The position numbers and the translations under genes are program-made. Positions 47,309 through 58,600 of a DNA stretch of 64,000 bases are shown piece after piece. The notes below the pieces were generated by a model. That model was not told where the DNA came from. It saw only the letters and a list, made by a program, of their open reading frames with translations, and made no database searches. The number at the start of each line of letters is the position of its first letter. Positions within the stretch are counted from its first letter, which is position 1. The stretch is from Haemonchus contortus (lineage: Eukaryota > Nematoda > Chromadorea > Rhabditida > Trichostrongylidae): the NCBI GenBank assembly GCA_000469685.2, contig LS997562.1, positions 18,079,813 to 18,143,812 of the forward strand. Direction: 5' to 3'.

Positions 47309-47882
47309 GTGAAGGAGAAGAAATTAAAACGTGGAGAGCTATACTGTCTACAGAATAAGGATGGTATTCTGGTGTTGAAGTGGAAGGATAAGAGAGAACT
47401 TTTGATGATATCAACTGCGCATGATAGAGGACGTGGTTCATCGATCAAATCCATGGTCCTTGAAGACTACAACAAGCTAAAAGGACTTGTGGATCAAAGT
47501 GACCAGGTGTCGGCTTATTCTCCATTTGTTCGTCGCACCACAAAATGGTATATCAGAATTTTCTTAATTTTTGTCACGCAAACAGCAGTCGTTAACTCGT
47601 GGAGACTTTTTTGTGACACAATAGGAAGTACTCAACTCAATGAATTTAAGATGAACATAGTGGAATTCAGTGAACCTCCCTCTCCGAGAGCGAGCCACAA
47701 ATTGAAAAGATGCCGCTCAAAGGAAAACAGAAGAAAATGCGCAGGTTGCTACAAGGAACTACGAAAAGAAAAAGGTCGCACTTATGCCATGAAACATGCA
47801 AAAAAGTCTCGACAAGGCGCAACAAATGCCACAAATACTTTTGTTTGGAATGTTTTCTGAGTTATCATAAGAAGTGCATGTA
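47309..47882 (+). pseudogene. piggyBac transposase C-terminal fragment
   Basis: Reads as the last third of a piggyBac (PGBD/DDE_Tnp_1_7) transposase: GELYCLQNKDGILVLKWKDK, LLMISTAHDRG, DYNKLKGLVDQSDQVSAYS, KWYIRIFLI and NSWRLF. A Cys-rich C-terminal zinc module starts as KCAGCYKEL. After a frame change near 47790 it continues as KCHKYFCLECFLSYHKKC to a stop at 47882. The N-terminal half and first catalytic aspartates are absent. It lies just inside the 3' LTR, so it is either a later insertion into the element or captured sequence. Confidence 0.85.
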
Positions 47883-48134
47883 ACTTATTAATTTATAAAC
47901 TTTGGTCTTGCTCCCAGAGATACTTTTGTTTTCTGTCATTATTATAGGCGAAAGTCAATGATACTCCCACCACTGCGCCTCAAGTTTCTATAGAGGGTCA
48001 TGATCCTGCTTTATTCTCCAAAGCGTCAAAAAAATTAAAGTGAATGTTATACAAGAAAAACACTACTGTGACCCCTATACGGGCCACGCGGTCGTCGATG
48101 GGTTAAACTGCGGGTCGGACTTTGGATGAAGAGG

Positions 48135-48520
48135 TGTGCCGTGCCATACAAGCGCGACTATCAGCTGATGATGTAGCAAGATGATTCATCATGGAATTTC
48201 AGGGCGGAGCGGCGACCGAGAAGAACGTCAACGAGCAGTCGAAGGGAGCTCGCCACCGAGGACGGCAGCCCTAGGCTTTTTTCCTCTATGGGGGCGAAGA
48301 CCTGGACACCATGATTACTCCCTCCTTGATCTAGGCCGCTGTATCATATGGTATATTATTATGTTGAACTGTAATTAATGCCTCTTCGCTATCCTGTACC
48401 TTGTTGATTCCGAGTTTCATATGTTTGTCTATTTTCGGTGTGATTCGGATAAATTATATATAATCTAATAGTTTCCTACAGAAGCAGAGACTGAGTACGC
48501 TACCCTGTGCGTTTGAGCTC
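48135..48520 (+). repeat. 3' LTR (candidate)
   Basis: Direct repeat of 37232-37550. A purine-rich GATGAAGAGG precedes it and could be the polypurine tract. It carries about 70 extra bases near its start (roughly 48160-48232) that the 5' copy lacks. It ends GTTTGAGCTC. Confidence 0.75.
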
Positions 48521-49648
48521 TCCTTATATGACAACATAGATCCTCAACCCCTCACATATGCGACTTATCAGAAAGGTACCATGAGCGAGAAGACGAGTTC
48601 ATCGGTTCCTCCACCCGAATAGCGTGCCGCATCCGATCGCGTGTTGTAGAGGAAAAGGCTCGAATTTTCAGTGGAGGATTACAGTAACTGCCGTCTGCGA
48701 AACCACTGTCGCCTGCCGTGGGAATTCGGTTAATAATACTGCCATACGTGAATTGTGTAGCCAAGGGCTATGTTGCATCGCGACCACACGTCTAGGACCC
48801 ACTGCTTTACTACTGTAGGAGCGCACTGTCCGCAGTGGAATCTTGTTTTTGTAAAGAGTAAAAATCTAAGGCAATAAGGGAATTATCATAATAGCTGCCG
48901 AGTTGATCGGTAGTGGCAGGTATCGACCTTTTGTAGAACTGAACAGGTATCCGTAGCAGAGCTGCCTACGAGTGTGGAGCGTATTAACTTCGAGGGAGGG
49001 TGAAGATGTGATGGGAATCTCGCCAAATTGGTAACAGTTACCCAGACTAAGCGTACGTAATCGATGTAGCACTCACTGTTAGAACAGATAAAAACAGACA
49101 TTTTAAGAGAAGGACCAACGCTTCAAAGGCCTAGAGTGAACGTTTATTCAAACCAACTCTGAAAAAACAACAACTTTGTAACTAGAACACTATGGTACAG
49201 GATGCAGCAAATACTAGCCAACATATCGTAGTGAGCAGCACTTCTTATCCTCCAAACTGGAATGACACTGCGCAACTTGTAAAAATTTGAACCGGTATGA
49301 GCAAAGCTTGATAGCTGGAACGATTCCTTTTGTATACGTTCGTATGTGCGCGGTGTTTCTAGAGAACTAGGACAGAAAAATATGATTCGTCTTTGCAACC
49401 TCCACCAAATTAGGTTCAATATCCGAAAACAAACTCTGATAATCTAGAAAAACTTAATGCTAAAATGGAAAAGGCTTACATAATCCATATGAATGAATCA
49501 AACGGATCTACTTCGAGATTCGCAGCTAAGGCGAACATTCACAAAGATTCACAATGAAAAAGCAAACGTACAGCCGAGGTATTTTAGACGATGTAGCAGT
49601 TAAAAAAACCAATATGACAGGAACAGGTCACTTCAAAGAACTCAGCAA

Positions 49649-52600
49649 TCAAAAATCAAACAAGTTGAAACCTTTGTCAGTCTTTTCGCCAGAACCGTCG
49701 TTGGCAGAACTCGCATTAAAATCGAACTGAAATCCGCCACCATCTCTGTCTTCATCCCCATTCAGAGTACCGCCAAAATCAAAGGCGAAGCCCTTATCGG
49801 ATCCTAGGTGGATGTCGGTTATTTTTACGAAATCTTCGCATATATACAGAATTACGTTAATCTCAAAAATCGCAAGTCACCTTGATCAGATGCAGCATCA
49901 CCTCCCAGCCCGAAAATTGAGAATGAAAAATCTTTCGCTGGAATCAAATCAAATCAGCTACTTATTTATTTATTTATTAACGGACATGCCAGTAGGCATG
50001 TGGAACAATTAAGTTAGTAACAATACACTACAAAACTAGGCTATTGACGAACAACATCGTAAATAAAATAGTAAAGAGTTCTTGTACCTGGCGAACTGGA
50101 ATTCTGGCGCTGTTTTTCTCTTTTTTCATTGGTCGATTCCATTAGAGAAAGGAAATCCGCTCCAGGATCTGAAATAATTCATCATGAGCTGTGTTCATTT
50201 TATGTATCCCAGAGCGACTACGCAAAAGAAAAGAAGCTACCGTTGCTATGAGCACTGATATTGAGTGCCGCTGTGGGATCAAACTCGTCGTTATCAAGGC
50301 TACAATTGAAATCGAAAGCCATCTCTTCTTGGATTGGGGATGGTGGGGCTTTAAGGAGCTTAAAATGCAATAACTGCAGATTAACTATCTAACTGCAAAT
50401 ATTGACACGTGATCGGAACCTAAAAATTTACCGTATTTAGGATTGCATCCGCTTCTTGGCTTGGGTCCATAGAAGTAGGATTTTTGGAGTTTGGCATCAT
50501 CGACGATGGGCCTGTGAAAGCCCACAGTTGAGTAATGAATGGTTTGATGCAGAAAAAGAGGAAATCACCTTTTCTATTGGGAATAGCTGCGCAATTATTC
50601 ATGGAATTTTGTTGAGACTGTTGTGAAGAAGGCGCGCTTGTTTGGCCTTCAACAAAAGACTGAGATGATGAGATCGGAGTTGAGTAGTTGTTGGAATCTT
50701 TATCAGAACTCTTTTTGGGTAGAAAGAAGGAATTAGAATGCGCATCCTGTTTTTCAATATATTCTGTCTGTTCCATGACCTGAAAATCCTCTTCATAGTT
50801 ACATATGCAACTCGTTAAAGATCGTTTTCGGTGCACTCAATTAAAGACTACTCTCTAACAACACTTATAGTCGTTCTGTCTACAACGATATTCCCAGCTG
50901 CAACTATACACCGATACCGAACAAAAAAGCAAGACCGATTCAGTGATTATCTCCATGATGTCCACCACTTACCTTTTCGTTCCCGTTTTCCATACTGTTA
51001 TTCATCTCATCATCCTCCGCTTCTGGATCTATGGCCGAATCGTCATCCGAGAAATCACCAACTCCAACATCCTGAAAGTTTGAAGGAGTTAATCTTTATA
51101 AACAGAGAATACCCGGAATTATGCAGGTCACCCCACAATTTTGGTCCACAGTAGAAAGGAACTCCGTACAAAAACCGCAATGCATGTTCATTCCACATCT
51201 GACGTTACTTCAACAATTCAATCCTTTCCTTTCTCTGGGTCTACTGACACAATGATATACGATATATAATCTACGATATACGATATACATAATCTGAACA
51301 ACCAGATTGAACATTCGAACCCTTGGATGGCACTAACTAGGGCCGGATCATAATTACAACAATATCAACCGTCGAAGTAGTCGTTGCCCATGACCCCTTA
51401 CTATAATAATGAACCAGTCGAACCACCCGAGTAACGCCAGATTACCTCTTTATGAAAAGTTAGAAATGTTCCACCAACCTCGAGAAATCTTCTTGTTTTT
51501 CAATTTCAAATAAAACAAGATTTCTATTCGAAATACTTTTTAAATGAGAGTAGCTCGGAACTAAGCCAGTAAAGGAGATTAAGAGGAACGTGGTCCTTCA
51601 TCGGATCACATTCTTTGATACGCAGCGATCTCGTTGCACAATAGCAAAGGGATAAACCAAATCTATATCCCTTTATGATATCCCTCTCATCAGTGTAAAT
51701 CACAACTGTTATCTAATTTCGGCCATCCTTCATGTAATTCACGACATACCACATCCCAACATCTTCGAGTCTCGACCTTCACTTAAAAACAATATTAACC
51801 CATTGCGTACCGCGTGCTGCACATGGTGCAGCACGACCCTTTGCCCCTGTGTGCCCGCGTTTTGGTCCAAAATCACTCTCGAGCTCAAATAAAAAACGTA
51901 AAGCACATACTTTGCGATTCGCTCAGAAAACAGCTCCGTGTGGCCGCATGCTGCACGCTGAGAGCCACGTCCCCGTGTTGATCATGAAGGAAAACGCTGG
52001 GCTCATGCGCCAGCTAGCGAAAACCCCTCTGGTACGCAATGGGTTAAAGGAACGACATTTCTCAGGTGTACATTTGCGTGTGTACTACCTTTTTAGACCA
52101 ACCGTGAAGAATTAAGGTTACACTGTTAACCTTTTTAAGGTTGTAATAGACCCATTAACTGCTGTCTTCTATGGCTCCTCACGAGTCATTATCAGTTCCT
52201 GTCGCTAATTAGATTTCATCCCGCACACCACTTCACTCGTGAGTACAAAGTGAGAAGTATTTTAGTTGATAACAAAAATGTGACAACCCCGTTCACCTCC
52301 TATGGCTGCCTCATAATCCTTATTTGCTTTATCTGTTCTTGGCACCAATCATCCACGATCCCTTTATATCTCACATAATCCACCAGAGCGCCAAGATTCC
52401 GCTATCAACATGTAGGCTGTGAGGGACCCAGTGAACTCAGCCTTCTAAGACTACCAGCCGGCCCTTCCTAGTTGTTATCACTTCTGTCATCTGTCATTAC
52501 TATTCTCAGCTCATCGCTTGTATGCCTTTCAGATTTGGACACTAGAATTCCAAGAGCATCTTAAGTCGAACACACATCAAAATCCAAAAAAACAAAAAAC

Positions 52601-55600
52601 AAAACGATTCACCAACAGACACAATTGAGCAAATTATAAGAAGCGGGGTAGAAGCACGAAAAAGTTCTCTTCACATAAATAGGTAGAGCATTTACCTGGT
52701 CTCGTATCATAGTATCACGCTCCTCCAGAGTGCCGTTTCTGTCATTGTCTTTATGAAGTGGTACACACTCTTCATCGGCATTACTAGCGACCTGTCAGTA
52801 TGGCAATCCTTTTTGCACGAAATCCATGGGAATAAAATATCAGAAAAGACAATCAATTGACGATTCACTTCAACATCCATTCCTTGAGCTTGTTTGAAAT
52901 CTCGGCTACAAAATGACACACGTTCGTCCTCATCTCGAGTCAGCTCACCGGAATCATTATCGTCAGACTGCAAAATTCATCTGTTAAAGTGCATTGGTCA
53001 ACTTCATCATTTCGACCTTTTTACCAGACGTGTTCAAGGCATGTAATATTGCTCGCTTAAGGTGATCTTGTCTGAAGTTACAAAGGTCACAGCAAGTGAT
53101 AAGTTCTATTAGAAAATCATCACGGATTCATATAACGTCACCAAAGTTCGTTGTGAGCAACTTCAGACCTGTTGTCTTGCTATGGTTCGAGGGACAGAAG
53201 TGTCAGCTCTAGAGTGAATTTCAGTGAGATCCTACAAGTTGAAAGCGAAAACACACTTTACCACTGGTTTCTCTTGCTATTCACGTAATTCCCACACCAC
53301 ATGCCGAATGTAGTATATTTCTAAGGTGCTGCTGCTATATAAGAAGTGTAACCAGGTAACACAGGAAACTGGTGCTTTATTTTCAAGCTGTCTGTATTCC
53401 TAAAAAAAACAATGGGCATTGGCTGAAGGAGAGCCATGCGAGCGAACAGGGTCCGAGGAGCCAGAGGAACAGGGTTCGATACTTGCCTACGTCCCACCTA
53501 GATCTCCACTTTTTCGATGATTTCTACCAGATTGTCTTAGAGAATGAAAGCATTCGTGAAACGCCATGAAAGGCGAGCGCCCCCGAATTAACAACGTCTT
53601 CGGCTCCTACAAAAGACCTTGGAATTCGCATTCGTGGAATGGGGATATAAGGCCCAGCAGGGACTGACTAATGAAAGGCTACTGACAAAGGAAGGAGGAT
53701 AGGTCGCAGCGGCAATTCAATGTGAGATGTATACCGCTGTGATTTCAAATACTGATCTCAAGCTAACCCTCCGAATTGTACAGCGATTTTAGGAACAAAA
53801 TTACAGAAACTTCTACCACCTGTGCTGCACCACCACTGTATACCATAAGCGGCGAATAGTTACTACACCATGCAGTGATAGCGCAGTTGGCCGGTGGACT
53901 CACAGGCACCCATTTAGTTTTTCGTAAAACGTGTCTCATCTGCTTGCGAAACGCTTTTACGCTTTATAGTGATTACAGCAACCCTAATCCGCTTTTGAGA
54001 TATTTCGGTAATTCATTAGAAGCTCTTCCTTGCCTCCACCGAACGAACAGAGCTGCAATTAACTTGGCGATGCGGAAGGACGCGATACCTTAGCTCGACT
54101 CAAAGCCCTGAATCCATCTATAGTATGCTTCGAATTTGCTCTCTATGATGATTCTTTCGCTGATTCTCAGCGCCATTCGGTGGATATGGTTGCCTGCAAT
54201 AAGGATTCCATAGTCATTTTCCAACAGCGTCTCCCAATTTTCCCGCTGATCTTTGAAACCGGGCAAGATGATCCGCTCGTTTAGCAGTAAATTGTTGCAA
54301 GCTCATAATATTCTCTACATCTACGATATTCAGCCGTGATGAAGCGAAACCACGAAAAAGTGCGTTATCCTCGTTATCATCAGGTAATCAGAGAGATGAA
54401 GTCATTTTCCTAGTAGTCGATAACAAACCTGCGATAGATAGCATAGCAGACAAAGAGCTTTCTGTTACCTTCCGCACCTTCCTGGATTGTGTTCAGAGTT
54501 GCACAAACCAAAGTCGTCTAACCAGTACCACAACGGCCTCTTCAGGCAGAACGTTTGAAGAGCTCTTCGATCGAGTGAATGATGTGGCACCTTTCTGCAG
54601 AAGACCTCGGCAGCCGCTTGAAACTTTGTTCATTTTGAGCAAAACTCCTTCTCAAGCTTCCTCTTTCTCTCCGAAGTTCTGGCGCTCGTAGTGCATCATG
54701 AATCAAAGCAAATACAGCAAGCATGCTAAAAAGCTTCTCCTTACAGCAGGCGGCTCCTTATTTGCGTTCTTGGTCTTTGGCTCAAATACGTCTCATTGAC
54801 TCCAGCACCTGATGCTAGATTGGCGTTTAGTGGTAGTAAGAATGTCTTCAATAATTCTGATCTGGCTTTTCTGATGCCATGCTTTTACAGAAGGGAGACA
54901 GTTGAAAAAAAAGAGAAAAATTGACCTGAACTGTTTCTCTTGCTACAGCCTCAGACTGTTGTGTCACGTAACTCTTGACGGCATTCGTACGAGCTAGAAC
55001 GACATCCTGCTCGCTCGCTGGCGGTGGTTGTGCTGGAGAGGTAGAGCACAGGCTTTCGCATGAGTTCAATGTGCCACCACTAGCTGTCTCTTCTTCTGCG
55101 GTTTCTGGCAAAACATGAAGTGATGCTCTCGGTGGCTCAGTCGGAACTGCGCGTTCTTGAGTCTGGAAAAAAAGAAACTGAGGCACATTCAATGCAGGTA
55201 CATTGGTTCTTCCTTCAAATTGATGAAATATACAAGTAGATAGTGCCTGGCGAATAAGAAAAGTGATACAAAATACCCACCCAATTACTGAATTATTCAT
55301 ACAATCAAACAAGTACAAGGTCTGGGATTTGAAGAGCACTAAATAGTCAAATGGGTTTTTTTCAACGACGTCCCAAAAGATGAATGCATATACGCAAATG
55401 GGTTTGTCGAAAAGTTTCAAGTGACTTCAGCTGCTTTTTCGCGCACCAATACCTCAACAGAGTAAACAACTTTGGAGTACTTTTCTCGAAAACGAAATGA
55501 CGTTAAACAAAATGACTCAGAGTTACAAATAAGTAAAAGATTCTGAGCAGATCAATGGGAATTATCTCCTTAAAAGTTTCACCTGCAAAGTACTATAAAT

Positions 55601-58600
55601 AAGAAGTAGTGTGGAATCAGGATTTGAATTTCTATGGTTAATGACCACAAAAAATCGCGGGAAGTCCAAGAGAAATCCAAGGCAGAGCAGCTGGCTACCT
55701 ACGCTCGCTAGCATCTCGCATGCACAAATCGTTTTCAAGTTAATTCAAATTCTTCGAAGTTTTCCGAATGCGCCTCTAATTGGCTCATAATGCTCCTCAA
55801 AATTATAGATTTTGATTTTAAGATGAATTCAGGGGAGTGAGATCATTTCACCAGAATCATAAGAAAGTGAATTCATTTCCACTCGGAAACCTTGTTCAGT
55901 GCTAAGTCCTGCGAAGCAAAGGTGATATCGAACACATCGTACTCGGACGCACCTACTCTTGCACGTCTTTCTGCTTCCTCAATCTGCAAAACAGACTTTT
56001 CGACCTGTGCTTACATTTTACTCAAACTTATTGTTAGTATTTATTCGTACACCGCATTCGCTACTACTCATTTCTGAAACAATATTATCTGACGAGTCGA
56101 ACTAATTCAGAAGCACACACTATTAGAGTCGTTACAAGCAACAATAACCGAGTGTTTTCAAGAAGGTACAAACTAAGTATCTTTTCCACAATATTCTTTC
56201 CGAATGTCGATCGCTTCATGCTCTCCAAACGTCGATTATTATTTCCGAAGCCAACAGATTACCAGTAAATAATAGTGGTGTATTGAGACATTTTGTTTGA
56301 AAACGATCTGCACGTTGCTGACAGGTCTTCGAGAACTGCAGTGTCAACGTTTCTCTAGTGGACGAAACCATAGTTCTGAGCTGTAGACCGTGCAAAGTTC
56401 CGTACTCGCATCGTCAAAAAGAGCTTTTCAAGTGAAACAAAATCAAGGTCCACACACTGTTCACTCTGAATGTCGAATGTTTCAACCACAAGAAAGCTTA
56501 TCTCCCAAAGTGAACAAATGTGTATCCCATCCTGCTGAATGATCAGCTTCTACTGCCAACACTAGGGATAGACGTGTGGCATGGAACGCTTGAAATTCGT
56601 GTCCATGCTTGAAGAACATTCAAGTATTAGCACATTCTTGATGATCGGACGCTCACCCTTCGACGACCATGGCACCCGCCTGTGGGGCCACCATGACTGG
56701 CGCATGGGACCATGGCAGCCAATGTTGGGTGCTCATGTTTTTTTCTTTATTTGCACATTTGGAACTTATTTATCATTTTCATATTTATTGATAAACTTTA
56801 TGGTCTTTATATTCAACGTGGTCCACGTGAATGTTTTATAGAAGCTTATTTATTACAAACCTATATAGTCAATGGAGTATTACTGAAGAGGTTTAGATAC
56901 TTTGGCAAGATTTGTGTGTCCTGGAAGCATTACAGGCAGTACTTAGAATCCTTGGTTTGCGATTATGTGACCGCGCGGTCGATCTCTTCTTCCTCAAATT
57001 CCTTGGATGTTATACGAATTCTTGCTGCTTACACTATTACCGAGACTCTAACCTACATTGCTTCCAAACCCGAAGTGCAATTCTAAGCCTCTGTTTTACA
57101 TTAGATAAAATAAGATCTGATATTTATATTATGCGCAAATATTGCTAAGTTTATCGAGCCAAAGAAAGGAGTTTCTCTTGGCATCCGCGCACGAAAGGAA
57201 GGGGTGCGTCCCTTGGGCGCGTCACGTCGAAATCGGCATTGTCGTCAAAGGGTGTAATAGTGCTGTGATCACGTGCGTTGCAGCCCAACCATCACAAAAA
57301 ATAGCAAACAGATCACGGAACTTGAACAGCAATTTTCTCTTTATAGAGATCTCGCAATATCATCAAAAATCTAAGAGCTCATAGCTATGACGTTCTCTTC
57401 GACTAGCTTACATAAGATATAATAGCTGACTTGAAAAAGTCGCACCTTCAGATGTTCCTCAGTCCTCCTCGCCTCGTGGAGCTTTTCTTGCATTTCGTAC
57501 GTTCGAAGAGCAATCTTCGCAAAGTTCACCATGAAAACGCGCAAAGGGGTGATAGTTTGAAACTCCACTGAAATCAGTGAACAGTAATTAATGAGGAATA
57601 GTCGCTATCTCATTAGACTGTCCTCAGACTAGAGGGACAAAGATCAATGAGTTTAGTTTTGCATTTATACCCCTATTTGGATGACGGAATCAAGGGCCCA
57701 CCAAAGCTTCATAAAAATGAGTGCATTTGCTGTGAGTAGGTCTTGAAACCCTGCAACAGCTCCGTCCTCTGCATAGGGTTGAGTCATCGAAGATAGGTTC
57801 ACATCATCACACTCGACCTAATCATAATCACCTCCGGTCAGCGTAATATGAATTTTTGCAGTTCCAATTGAGGTCTTGGTCACTGCCATATCAGATTTCC
57901 ACATGCAAGTTGTTACCACACGTGCATCCTAGATTCAACATCAAACCCTTACATTCTCATAATATCCAAAGTTCCATTGCACAGCACAAGCACGGAGTTA
58001 GGCCCATTATCTTCATACAGATATCTCGGCCAAGGTAACATTTTCAACGAAAATTAGCGCTGTTCGTGAATTTCAGTCCAAACCATTATTGAAAAGAAAA
58101 AAGGAGTACAAGGAACGATCACGCTCTTCTCGTCGGCTTCAATCCTCATCATGGCCATCACACCATCACAACTATTTTCTGAAAGTTCTGCAAACTGAAT
58201 TTCTTTTCGGCGCTCAACAACTTTCCATCACTAAAAGAGTGCGACGATGTGCGGGCCACGGGCAGAAAGGCATGTTGTTAGCCGGCCAGGGCAATAGTTC
58301 TATCTTGCGTGGACTAAACTAAACTTGGGTGTTCCTGCTGACGTGAATCGGGGCATTATCCTTCATGAACTTGAGGTTCTGCTGTCGATGCTGGAAGGAA
58401 GGAGAGCACGGCATATTACGACTTGATAACTAAAAAGTTGAGGTTCTTGGAAACAAAACAAATGAATATTCTTACGAGAAAAAATTACCGCAAATACTAT
58501 GACACCTTCTCTCTTGAATACTGGAAAACTAAAGCTTATCCTCTCAAAATAGTAGAAGGAACGATAGTAGAAGGAACGCAATTATATCTGGGAAATCATA

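Larger units (their letters stand above)
37232..48520 (+). mobile_element. Ty3/gypsy-like LTR element with helicase cargo (relic)
   Basis: About 11.3 kb bounded by direct repeats. Order: 5' repeat, leader with primer-site candidate and splice donor, gag remnants, integrase, helicase relic, piggyBac fragment, 3' repeat. Protease, reverse transcriptase and RNase H are not detectable: only about 700 bases separate the gag zinc knuckle from sequence upstream of integrase, too little for them. The repeats match at roughly 85-87% by eye over their common part, so this is an old insertion. No target-site duplication was identified. An alternative is that two related LTR insertions happen to bracket unrelated sequence. 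It separates the Pol I gene from the coiled-coil gene. Confidence 0.75.

Noticed and set aside
53860..53930. Possible tRNA A box (TAGCGCAGTTGGCCGG)
   Set aside because: No B box at the expected distance and no cloverleaf; chance or a SINE fragment.
58089..58322. Plus-strand 77-codon basic ORF
   Set aside because: Lies antisense to the old Tc1 transposase relic (KDNAPIHVSRNT on the minus strand).
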